Shown: positions 52,292 through 60,175 of the stretch, piece by piece
How positions within the stretch are numbered: the first letter of the stretch is position 1
Layout: each line of letters begins with the position of its first letter
Assembly: GCA_016706055.1 (NCBI GenBank)
Contig: JADJKL010000007.1
Span: forward strand, 186,001 to 250,000
Reading direction: 5' to 3'
From: Chitinophagaceae bacterium
GTDB taxonomy: Bacteria > Bacteroidota > Bacteroidia > Chitinophagales > Chitinophagaceae
DNA length: 64,000 nt
Program-made: the position numbers and the translations under genes
Notes under the pieces: model-generated
The model's input: the letters and a program-made list of their open reading frames with translations, nothing else
Told to the model about the DNA's origin: nothing
Databases searched by the model: none

Positions 52292-52984
52292 ATGAAAAAG
52301 CAAACTTCTTTTCTTTTTATTTTATTGGCAATCAGTACATCAACAGTTATTGCCCAAAAATCGTCAGCCATTTTACGAGGAGGTCTAAATCTGGCGAATG
52401 TTTCTACAAAAAGTGATGGCACTGCAGATGAAGCAAATATTTTGACAACATTTCAGGTTGGTATAATTGGTGATTTGCCGATTACTTCTTTCTTATATAT
52501 ACAACCAGGATTATTATTTTCTGGCAAAGGATCGAAAGCTCAATCGGGACAACCTACAGATGCGAACTATTACAGAGCCGAAGTAAATCCATATTATATT
52601 GAGATACCTGTAAATGTTGTACTCAAAGCTCCGATTGGAGGTGGTGCAAAATTTTTTGCAGGCGCAGGACCATACATAGCAATGGGTATTGCGGGTAACA
52701 GAAAACTGGATTATAAAATTGCCAACGTTGCTTTTAGTAGAAAAGATAAAATTAAATTCTCTAATGACGATCCCACAACTTCAGGTGAAGAAGGCGCAGG
52801 CTTTGGTATTTTAAAAAGATTTGATTACGGTTTGAACGGTACTGTTGGTATCGAAGGGAAATCTGTAAGTATTTCTGCCAACTACGGATTGGGATTAGCA
52901 AAATTGCAATCGGGTACTACCAACGGTGAAGACAATAACAACAAACACCGTGTATTAAGTTTTACAATTGGCTTCAGGCTATAA
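52292..52984 (+). CDS. Outer-membrane beta-barrel (PorT/OmpA-like) protein
   Basis: 230-aa protein with signal peptide (cut near V-I-A-Q), alternating short amphipathic strands from G-G-L-N-L-A-N-V to the final F-T-I-G-F-R-L, ending in an aromatic-hydrophobic C-terminus typical of barrel insertion. Likely an eight-stranded porin-family barrel; the exact role cannot be read. Confidence 0.82.
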   Translation: MKKQTSFLFILLAISTSTVIAQKSSAILRGGLNLANVSTKSDGTADEANILTTFQVGIIGDLPITSFLYIQPGLLFSGKGSKAQSGQPTDANYYRAEVNPYYIEIPVNVVLKAPIGGGAKFFAGAGPYIAMGIAGNRKLDYKIANVAFSRKDKIKFSNDDPTTSGEEGAGFGILKRFDYGLNGTVGIEGKSVSISANYGLGLAKLQSGTTNGEDNNNKHRVLSFTIGFRL

Positions 52985-53004
52985 ATTGGAATGGACATAA
53001 AATA

Positions 53005-53034
53005 AAAAGCGGTGCAATGTTGTGCCGCTTTTCT
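53005..53034 (+). terminator. Terminator after the porin gene
   Basis: AAAAGCGG and CCGCTTTT arms (8 bp) around a 12-nt loop, 20 bp past the stop, with flanking A and T tracts. Confidence 0.7.
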
Positions 53035-53081
53035 TATGTGGGTGTATTATAAATGGCCTCGAATTAGTTTCTGTCCCAACC

Positions 53082-53513
53082 TCATAAGTTATCAATAACT
53101 GTAAGTAATTTATAATAGGTTAAGCCAATATTCTCAATCGATTCAAGCTCCGCCCATTCGGCATCTTTTTTTTCTTGAATTATTAACCAATAATCACGGC
53201 CATTATAGACTATTCGTTTTCTATTGGAAATTTCAATGAACCAGGAACCAAAGCTTAAATCATTATATTCATTAAAAGTGACATTGAATTTTCGAAGTAA
53301 CAATAGGCTTAGTTCATAAAGAAACCTGTTCCAGTTTTTTGTTGTTTGTTTTTCCATCTCAAATGCGTCCGCTATAGTTCTCTTAACAGTATCGTCAGTA
53401 GCATTATCAATAGTTTCAACTTTTCTTCCAAATTTGTCAACGAGAGTCACTTTAAAAATACCATTTGATATTTCATCTATTGTGGTAGTCCAATTCGGTA
53501 GGTCTGTTCTCAT
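53082..53513 (-). CDS. Hypothetical cytosolic protein
   Basis: 143-aa protein, no signal peptide. The N-terminal half is beta-rich (I-S-N-G-I-F-K-V-T-L-V-D-K-F-G-R-K) and the middle helical. I do not recognise the family; overall it resembles small immunity-like proteins, but no toxin is near. Convergent with the porin gene. Confidence 0.6.
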   Translation of the reverse strand: MRTDLPNWTTTIDEISNGIFKVTLVDKFGRKVETIDNATDDTVKRTIADAFEMEKQTTKNWNRFLYELSLLLLRKFNVTFNEYNDLSFGSWFIEISNRKRIVYNGRDYWLIIQEKKDAEWAELESIENIGLTYYKLLTVIDNL

Positions 53514-53605
53514 AAAACTAATTTTTTTTGATTTTGCAGAGAGTTGACATTTTTACGACTGATATTACTCCTAACTCATAGATATATCTCACTCCTTGTA
53601 AAAAG

Positions 53606-54685
53606 TTATTTCACAAAAACTCTTTTCTCTCCTTCCGCAATCAGCACCCCAACAGGTTCAACAAATAAATCCAACTTGTATTCTAACAATAATTCTTTAA
53701 CAACAGCTAAATCTTCTTTATTCACACTAAACAACAGCCCGCCATTTGTTTGTGGATCAGGCAACAATGTAAAGGCTTCCATAACGTTTACATTTTTCTC
53801 AAATTTTACCTTATCGCTGTAAGCATTCCAGTTTCTTGTTGTCGCATCAGGAAAAATGCGTTGAGCAATATATTCCTTTACTCCGTTAGCTATTGGTAAT
53901 TTGTCATAATAAATTTCTGCACTCAATCCGCTTCCTTCTGTCATTTCAATTAAATGTCCGAGTAAACCAAAACCTGTTACATCCGTCATGGCAGTTACAC
54001 CTTTTATCTTTCCTAACTCTTCTCCAATTTTATTCAGAATTGCCATTTGTTCAATCATTAACGGCAAGTGTTCTTCTTTTAATAATCTTCTTTTTTGCGC
54101 GGTAGATAAAACACCAACACCGAGTGGCTTGGTAAGAAATAATAAATCACCTTCTTGTGCCGTATTATTTTTCTTTAAATTCTCTATTGGTACAATGCCT
54201 GTAACCGCTAATCCAAATATCGGTTCCTGCGAATCGATACTATGTCCGCCAGCTAATGGAATGCCGGCTTCTGCACAAATAGTTCTTCCACCTTCAATTA
54301 CTTTTTGTGCTAGTTCAACTGGCAATTTTTCTACAGGCCAACCAAGTATGGCAATTGCCATCAATGGCTTTCCGCCCATAGCATACACATCACTAATAGA
54401 ATTTGCTGCTGCTATTCTTCCAAAATCAAATGCATCATCTACAATCGGCATAAAAAAATCTGTAGTAGAAATTAATGCTGTGCCATTTCCCAGATCATAT
54501 ACCGCTGCATCATCTTTACTATGGTTACCAACTAATAAATTTTTATTGTCAGGTAATGCAAAACTGCTTTTCAAAATTTCATCCAGCACTTTTGGTGCAA
54601 TCTTGCAGCCACATCCAGCGCCGTGAGAATATTGTGTTAGACCTCCCAAACCCTCCGAAGGAGGGCATTCATTTTGATCATTCAT
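53606..54685 (-). CDS. selD: Selenide, water dikinase (selenophosphate synthetase)
   Basis: Makes selenophosphate from selenide and ATP. The active-site loop S-H-G-A-G-C-G-C-K has Cys at the catalytic position (about residue 25; E. coli Cys17) and Lys28, so this is the Cys, not Sec, form. D-A-A-V-Y-D-L, G-G-H-S-I-D and T-D-V-T-G-F-G-L-L-G-H are family motifs. Only mnmH (tRNA selenation) is in the window as a user of the product. A perfect palindrome (CCCTCC-GAA-GGAGGG) is embedded in codons 7-12. Confidence 0.94.
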   Translation of the reverse strand: MNDQNECPPSEGLGGLTQYSHGAGCGCKIAPKVLDEILKSSFALPDNKNLLVGNHSKDDAAVYDLGNGTALISTTDFFMPIVDDAFDFGRIAAANSISDVYAMGGKPLMAIAILGWPVEKLPVELAQKVIEGGRTICAEAGIPLAGGHSIDSQEPIFGLAVTGIVPIENLKKNNTAQEGDLLFLTKPLGVGVLSTAQKRRLLKEEHLPLMIEQMAILNKIGEELGKIKGVTAMTDVTGFGLLGHLIEMTEGSGLSAEIYYDKLPIANGVKEYIAQRIFPDATTRNWNAYSDKVKFEKNVNVMEAFTLLPDPQTNGGLLFSVNKEDLAVVKELLLEYKLDLFVEPVGVLIAEGEKRVFVK

Positions 54686-54722
54686 TCCTCAAATCTCGGT
54701 ATTGTTTCTTTAACTTCAAGGA

Positions 54723-55937
54723 ATGAAAATGCTGATAACACCATTCGTTTCTCTTCTTCTTTTATTGAACAACATAAGCATAGCTCAAATACAAAAAAAC
54801 CCGGGGGTGTATGTAGAGGAAGTTTCTAGTAAGCCTTTATCCGTGGCACAGGTAGAAACGGCTATTCCTGCATTTATTGGTTACACAGAAATAGCAAGCA
54901 GAGATCTTCTTTTTGTGCCTGTAAAAGTTTCATCTTTTTTAGAATACGAAAGAACATTTGGAGTTGGCGCAACAACAGAAAAATTTGTTTTATACCCTTC
55001 CCTGAAACTATATTTTGTCAACGGCGGCTCGCCTTGCTATATTGTAAGTGTTGGTCCTTATAAAAATCTTCAAAAAGGTAATTTTATAAACGGTCTTGCT
55101 GCTATTGGAAAAGTTGATGAAGTAACATTGCTGGTTTTTCCAGATGCTGTAAATCTTCCCGGTAATGATTTGTATGAAGTGCAAAAAGAAGCATTATTAC
55201 AAGCAGCATCATTAAAAGACCGTTTCTGCATACTGGATTTGAAAGCCGCAACTACAAATGCTGAACACTCAGCATCGGTAAATGAGTTTAGAAATAATAT
55301 TGGAAACAATAATTTAAAGTATGGAGCCGCTTATAGTCCGTTTCTAAAAATCAGCAACAGTGCTTCCATTCCTCCTTCCGCAATTGTTGCCGGACAATAT
55401 TGTGCGGTTGATAAAAGCAAGGGTGTTTGGAAAGCTCCAGCTAATGTAACAATGAAAGGTGTAAACGATATTGCTTATGCAATTTCCGAAAGCGAACAGG
55501 CAGGATTGAATGTAGATGCGGTCGCAGGAAAATCAATTAATGCAATAAGAAGGTTTACTGGCAAGGGGATTTTAATTTGGGGCTCCAGAACACTTGCAGG
55601 AAATGATAACGAGTGGAGATATGTACCTGTTCGTCGCTTTTTTATAATGGTTGAAGAGTCTATAAAGAAATCACTACAGCCTTTTGTTTTTGAACCCAAT
55701 GATGCAAACACTTGGGTCAAAGTAAAAACAATGATTCAAAACTACCTGACTACAAAATGGAGAGATGGAGCTTTGTCGGGATCAAAACCTGAACATGCTT
55801 ATTTTGTAAAAGTAGGTCTTGGCGAAACCATGACACAACAGGATATGCTGAATAAGAAAATGATAATTGAAATTGGCATGGCTCCTGTAAGACCGGCTGA
55901 GTTTATTATTACAAGGATTGTGATGAATGTGAAATAA
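54723..55937 (+). CDS. Phage-tail/contractile-injection-type sheath protein with a signal peptide
   Basis: 404-aa contractile-sheath protein of the T4-gp18/Afp/PVC class, apparently full length. The N-terminal arm N-P-G-V-Y-V-E-E is at 26-33, I-P-A-F-I-G-Y-T-E follows, and the conserved C-terminal domain includes G-I-L-I-W-G-S-R-T and R-F-F-I-M-V-E-E-S. Unusually, residues 1-21 form a Sec signal peptide (L-L-L-L-L core, cut after S-I-A before Gln22); cleavage would restore a normal-length arm. No other ATG could start the protein. No tube, baseplate, spike or ATPase gene is near. It overlaps the convergent GNAT gene by 29 bp and diverges from selD across 37 bp. Confidence 0.85.
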   Translation: MKMLITPFVSLLLLLNNISIAQIQKNPGVYVEEVSSKPLSVAQVETAIPAFIGYTEIASRDLLFVPVKVSSFLEYERTFGVGATTEKFVLYPSLKLYFVNGGSPCYIVSVGPYKNLQKGNFINGLAAIGKVDEVTLLVFPDAVNLPGNDLYEVQKEALLQAASLKDRFCILDLKAATTNAEHSASVNEFRNNIGNNNLKYGAAYSPFLKISNSASIPPSAIVAGQYCAVDKSKGVWKAPANVTMKGVNDIAYAISESEQAGLNVDAVAGKSINAIRRFTGKGILIWGSRTLAGNDNEWRYVPVRRFFIMVEESIKKSLQPFVFEPNDANTWVKVKTMIQNYLTTKWRDGALSGSKPEHAYFVKVGLGETMTQQDMLNKKMIIEIGMAPVRPAEFIITRIVMNVK

Positions 55938-56469
55938 AATCTTCTTCTAATATTGCATAAAAATAATTATCCTTCCATTCGCCTCTGATTGGTAATTTTT
56001 TTCGCTTTAACCCCTCTCTTGTCATACCAACCTTTTCTAAAACTTTGCTTGAAGCGATGTTGTCGATTGCACAACCTGCTTCAATTCTGTGAAGTTGTAA
56101 TTGATTAAATCCAAAGTCTAACATTTTAGTCAACGCATCTGTGGTATAACCATTTCTCCAAAAATCTTTATGGACCTTAAACCAAACTTCTGCTGTTCGA
56201 TAATTTTTCTTTCCAAGGTTTATGGCAATTAACCCGATGAATTTTCTTACCTCTTCTAATTCAATTCCAAAAACATAAGAGTTTCTTGGGTTTTGGTTTT
56301 GTTCGTCCAACCATTCTGAAAGTATCGTTTTGGTTACTTGAATTGTTTTAGGAATTCCCAATGTATTAAACTCGTCTGTCTCGGGTAAAGAGTGAAGTTG
56401 ATGAACATTATCAATGTCCTTCAATTCTAATTCTCTAATATTTAATCTTTTTGTTTTTAGCATTGTCAT
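55909..56469 (-). CDS. GNAT family N-acetyltransferase (RimJ/RimL-like)
   Basis: 186-aa acetyltransferase that likely acetylates an N-terminal or side-chain amine. R-L-N-I-R-E-L starts the fold and the acetyl-CoA region is N-G-Y-T-T-D-A-L-T-K-M. D-N-I-A-S-S-K-V-L-E-K-V-G-M near the end is typical of RimJ/RimL proteins. The target is unknown. Confidence 0.85.
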   Translation of the reverse strand: MTMLKTKRLNIRELELKDIDNVHQLHSLPETDEFNTLGIPKTIQVTKTILSEWLDEQNQNPRNSYVFGIELEEVRKFIGLIAINLGKKNYRTAEVWFKVHKDFWRNGYTTDALTKMLDFGFNQLQLHRIEAGCAIDNIASSKVLEKVGMTREGLKRKKLPIRGEWKDNYFYAILEEDFISHSSQSL

Positions 56470-56500
56470 ATAAAAGCGTTTCAGCTATTGACATTATTTA

Positions 56501-57289
56501 TCAATAGTTTTTTAGTTGCTCAAATATCCTGTCAATTGCAGGCTTTCTTATACTGAAATGATTAGCGTTGCCAATTTCTTCTTTTCTAATAGTTAGCCCT
56601 TTGTAGCCTCTTTCATTGACGATTTTACAAAAACTTCTTGTGGAGTAAAGTACCTTATTCAAAAATTCAAGCCCACCAACATAAATAGAAACTTTAGCAG
56701 CAAGATCTTTGTTCTTTTTAAAATAAGCTTCTTCTACTTTATCTAATTCATTATAATTGGCCCAACATGAAGGGCTGATAGCAAAATGCCTGTCAAATAA
56801 TTTATCATCTCTGAATAGAGTGTATAAACAAAATAATCCTCCGAATGAGTGACCAATAAAAGCGCTGCTTTTCTTATTTCTTATTCTATTTTCTATTCCT
56901 GGAATTAATTCGTTTTTAAGAAACATATAAAATGCTGCGGCTTTTCCAAAATCTTTTTCAGCGTTGTTACTTATATCGGATGGGATTAAATCTCTTGATC
57001 GCTTATCATGCCAGTTTCCTGTATGCCCGATAGCGATTATTATACAGTTCTCTGGAACTGTAGCAGACCAAGAGTTGCTTTTACCAAGTACATAATCTCC
57101 TATGCCAATACTTCCATCCGTCATATAAACAAATTGATATTTTTGGCTAGTAGAATAACCTTCGGGTAAACGAACCTTAATTATATATTTATCTTTTGTG
57201 TTAGACGAATAGAGAGTATCAACACTTGTATGTTGAGAAATAGAAGCTAATGATTCAAAAGTAAATAGTGCTAACAAAAGATACCTCAT
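56501..57289 (-). CDS. Exported alpha/beta-hydrolase (esterase, Fes/IroE/D-like)
   Basis: 262-aa exported esterase, with a leader resembling a signal peptide (L-L-L-A-L-F-T). The nucleophile elbow G-H-S-F-G-G lies near residue 147 and a late His in A-N-H-F-S may complete the triad. It resembles the siderophore-esterase/esterase-D class; no siderophore genes are nearby, so the substrate is open. The start shares a 17-bp leader with selD. Confidence 0.8.
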   Translation of the reverse strand: MRYLLLALFTFESLASISQHTSVDTLYSSNTKDKYIIKVRLPEGYSTSQKYQFVYMTDGSIGIGDYVLGKSNSWSATVPENCIIIAIGHTGNWHDKRSRDLIPSDISNNAEKDFGKAAAFYMFLKNELIPGIENRIRNKKSSAFIGHSFGGLFCLYTLFRDDKLFDRHFAISPSCWANYNELDKVEEAYFKKNKDLAAKVSIYVGGLEFLNKVLYSTRSFCKIVNERGYKGLTIRKEEIGNANHFSIRKPAIDRIFEQLKNY

Positions 57290-57380
57290 TCCTCAAATCT
57301 CGTAAAATAGATCGAGAGAAATACAAATGTGGCTCTTAAAGCAGTTAAGATTGTATGGATTCTGTTCTTAGTGTGAAATT

Positions 57381-58991
57381 TTATTTCTTTCTTCTAAAAA
57401 CAATCCCGGCATTTTTTTGAAAGTCGGAGCTAAAGCGAAGATTATACACTTCATCTCCATCATGAACAACTAATAAACCAGTATTGGGAGGATATTTACC
57501 AAGGTTCTCTGCAAATAAAACAAGACTGAAGTCTTCGCTATCTGGAGAAATATAAATTGTCTTTTTGATGGCACTTGCTTTTAATCCTTGCTTAGCCATA
57601 ATTACTTCACCATTCAAAAACACACTTACGGTGTCGCCATCAATCTCCCCATTATCATACAACGATAGCACAAGGCTGTCTGATTTATAATTTACTTCCT
57701 GTGTAAACTCTGATTTTCTTCCTGCAACAACAGCAGCACTAAAAGTAATTTGTTCAATTGTTTTCTTTGGAGCAATAACTGGCGTTATTGCCGCTACTAG
57801 TTTTGTTTGCTGCTTTTCTATTGTAACAGGTTTTGTAAGACTGGCAATTGTGTTTTTTTCTTCGCTAATAATTTCGGCTGTCTTTTGTGTAACAGCTTCT
57901 TTCTTGGCTAATGATTTTTCTACCGGTATTGTTTTTGTTTCTTTTTTTGATTCAACAGGTTGAGTTGTTGTTTTGACAATTGCTGTCGTTGTTTTTTGTT
58001 TTGGCTGCTCATTGTTCTGTGCCGCCGCATTCTTTACAACCGTGTTGGTCGCTTTATCAACCTGCAATTCTTTTTTAGCAGTTATTTTTTCTTCTTGCAT
58101 CGGCAGGGTTTCCTTTTTCTCAACGTTGTTCTTAACAACAGTCGTTTCATCTGCTTGCTTTTTGGGAGTAATTATATTCAGCTCAGGTTTTGTATTTGTT
58201 GTTGATGGTTTTGCGGCAATACCATTCTGTGGAATCTCGTTAGTTTTCGTCTTAGGTAATTCCTCAGCCGCTTTTGTAATCGACGGCAACTCTTCGTTTA
58301 CAATTTCTGTATTAATAAGAACAGGTTTACTAACCGCCGTCATTGTGCCAGTGTGTACTGTTAGGTCATTATCAATTTCTTTGTAAGAGGTTTTTATTTT
58401 TTCTGGCTTCGCAATTTTTACAACGGGTATTCCTTCTTCTCTTTCTTTATAAAAAGCAATGTCGTTAGCCAGCTTTAGTTCTTCAAGATGTGGGAATATT
58501 TTAGAGGCTGTTAAATCCTTTTCTTGTTCCAGATCTACCTTCCCTGTAACGGCATAATATTTTTTAGTTGTGTTTGTTTTCCAGGTTCCTTCCAATTGCC
58601 AAACATTATCTGCTTTATTTTTTCTGAAGGTGCTGGTTACTTTTACGCCTTTATCAAGCTTGGTAGGAAAGTTATAAGAGATAATTTCATCATCTACGAC
58701 CTCACACACATCGCCATCAATAGTACCTTTTACTCTTTTCATTACATAATACAGCACTTCATCAACGATAAATTCGCTTCTTGAATAGCCGTATACTTTT
58801 CCCCTATATTCGGTAAGAGCAATTTCAAAAGACTGGTCTTTTCTTACGGTTGTGCTGTCGTTACTGGTAACTCCGGTCCAAAGTCCGGTGAGGGTTTGGC
58901 CATAAAAGAAAACGGGTGAGAATAACAAGATGATTAAAAGCTTAAGGGCTTTGTTGTTGGAGTTGGGACAAACGGATAAGCTGATTGGCAT
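57381..58991 (-). CDS. Exported protein with Lys/Thr-rich central region
   Basis: 536-aa protein. After a signal peptide (core L-L-I-I-L-L-F, cut near F-Y-G-Q) comes a beta-rich domain (L-T-G-L-W-T-G to W-Q-L-E-G-T-W-K), a long low-complexity Lys/Thr/Glu/Ala region (~185-400), and a beta-sandwich C-terminal domain (L-V-L-S-L-Y-D-N-G-E-I-D-G-D-T-V-S-V). This layout recurs in Chitinophagaceae hypotheticals. Starts inside the 3' end of mnmH (50-bp overlap). Confidence 0.7.
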   Translation of the reverse strand: MPISLSVCPNSNNKALKLLIILLFSPVFFYGQTLTGLWTGVTSNDSTTVRKDQSFEIALTEYRGKVYGYSRSEFIVDEVLYYVMKRVKGTIDGDVCEVVDDEIISYNFPTKLDKGVKVTSTFRKNKADNVWQLEGTWKTNTTKKYYAVTGKVDLEQEKDLTASKIFPHLEELKLANDIAFYKEREEGIPVVKIAKPEKIKTSYKEIDNDLTVHTGTMTAVSKPVLINTEIVNEELPSITKAAEELPKTKTNEIPQNGIAAKPSTTNTKPELNIITPKKQADETTVVKNNVEKKETLPMQEEKITAKKELQVDKATNTVVKNAAAQNNEQPKQKTTTAIVKTTTQPVESKKETKTIPVEKSLAKKEAVTQKTAEIISEEKNTIASLTKPVTIEKQQTKLVAAITPVIAPKKTIEQITFSAAVVAGRKSEFTQEVNYKSDSLVLSLYDNGEIDGDTVSVFLNGEVIMAKQGLKASAIKKTIYISPDSEDFSLVLFAENLGKYPPNTGLLVVHDGDEVYNLRFSSDFQKNAGIVFRRKK

Positions 58992-60048
58992 TTTCAGGAG
59001 TTACGGATTTACATTGGATTGTATGTAATAACGAATTTATCTCCTTCCGATTGTGCAAAGATTTGAAATAATGCTTGTCATAATATTTGAGCAAAATATC
59101 GAAACTTTCGGCTTTTTTGCCTTCATTTAGCAGCGAAATAGCTATTTTTGCGTTCAAATTGCCCAGTTTTTGAGAAATTCGCCCAATCGCATCTGTCATC
59201 TTTTCGGCGTCCAAAACACCATATTCCTCCACAATTTGTTTCAGCCTTTCCTCAAAAGGAATTTCTAGGAAATAAACAGGAGATTCTCTCATTTGGTTCC
59301 AAAGGTCTTTTGGAATATTAATCAAGCCGATTCGTTGCGATTCGTCCTCAAGCCATATGTTGCGATTCTGAAGTTTTCTTAATTCTCCCGCCAGAAGGTT
59401 TTCAAACATTTCCTGACCTGGCTGTTTGGGCAGACCTATATTTCCAAACGCAGAACCTTTGTGATTAGCGAGACCTTCAAGGTCAACAACATTTTCTCCT
59501 TTTTCTTTTAATGCTTTCAGTAAAATTGTTTTCCCCGATCCAGTGTAACCGCCAACAATTTTTAATTCAAATGGAATTTTAAAAGTCTCTAATACATTGT
59601 TGCGGTATTTTTTATAACCACCAATTAATGTATAAACTTTGAATCCATATAAATCTAGCAGCCAGGCAATAGCCGCACTTCGCATTCCGCCTCTCCAACA
59701 ATGAATCAATAGACAATTTGCAATAGGCAATTGCTTTTCTTTATTGTCTGTTTCCTGTTGCTCATTGCTAATTGCGAATTGCCTGTTGCGAATTATCTCT
59801 TCAACCTCCTCAACCATCTTCCTCATCTTCGGACCAAAATAATCCAGGCCAATCTTTATGGCTTGTTCACGGCTTTCTTGTTTGTATGTTGTGCCCACAG
59901 TTTTTCTCTCTTCATCAGAGAATAATGGAAATGAAAATGCACCGGGAATATGTGCATGCAAATATTCTCCCGGGCTTCTTACATCCAACACCGGATATTC
60001 TTTTGCTAATGCAAGAAATTGTTCTATATCAATTTTCTGTACTGCCAT
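58942..60048 (-). CDS. mnmH: tRNA 2-selenouridine synthase (SelU/MnmH)
   Basis: Replaces sulfur by selenium at wobble 2-thiouridine in tRNA, using selenophosphate from SelD. The N-terminal rhodanese domain has the catalytic Cys in H-C-W-R-G-G-M-R-S (residue 117), and the C-terminal P-loop domain has G-G-Y-T-G-S-G-K-T near 165. A ~20-residue insert (about 88-112) sits just before the Cys and is made of repeat-like DNA; it explains the Cys being 20 residues later than E. coli Cys97. Confidence 0.93.
   Translation of the reverse strand: MAVQKIDIEQFLALAKEYPVLDVRSPGEYLHAHIPGAFSFPLFSDEERKTVGTTYKQESREQAIKIGLDYFGPKMRKMVEEVEEIIRNRQFAISNEQQETDNKEKQLPIANCLLIHCWRGGMRSAAIAWLLDLYGFKVYTLIGGYKKYRNNVLETFKIPFELKIVGGYTGSGKTILLKALKEKGENVVDLEGLANHKGSAFGNIGLPKQPGQEMFENLLAGELRKLQNRNIWLEDESQRIGLINIPKDLWNQMRESPVYFLEIPFEERLKQIVEEYGVLDAEKMTDAIGRISQKLGNLNAKIAISLLNEGKKAESFDILLKYYDKHYFKSLHNRKEINSLLHTIQCKSVTPENANQLIRLSQLQQQSP
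59713..59787. repeat. In-frame repetitive insertion in mnmH
   Basis: Degenerate repeats of the GCAATTxGCAAT type and their inverse (CAATTTGCAATAGGCAATTG near 59714; AATTGCGAATTGCC near 59770) form an imperfect palindromic element. The reading frame stays open across it and encodes about 25 residues without Cys, other than C112 at its edge. Confidence 0.6.
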
Positions 60049-60103
60049 ATATTAATTAACCGAGTAGCAAATTAGTTAATTTGAAGATGACGAATCTCTT
60101 AAA

Positions 60104-60135
60104 ATAAAAAAGCTGCTCATTTTATAGAGCAGCTT
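60104..60135 (-). terminator. Terminator of rho
   Basis: AAGCTGCTC and GAGCAGCTT arms (9 bp), then a T6 tract on the minus strand, 41 bp past the rho stop. Confidence 0.8.
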
Positions 60136-60175
60136 GTATTAAATTATAAAATCGGCTAATCGCCAAATTTGCAAA

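Noticed and set aside
54723..55937. Prophage remnant as explanation for the sheath gene
   Set aside because: No other phage gene, integrase or repeat borders it, and a signal peptide is not a phage feature; not excluded but not supported.
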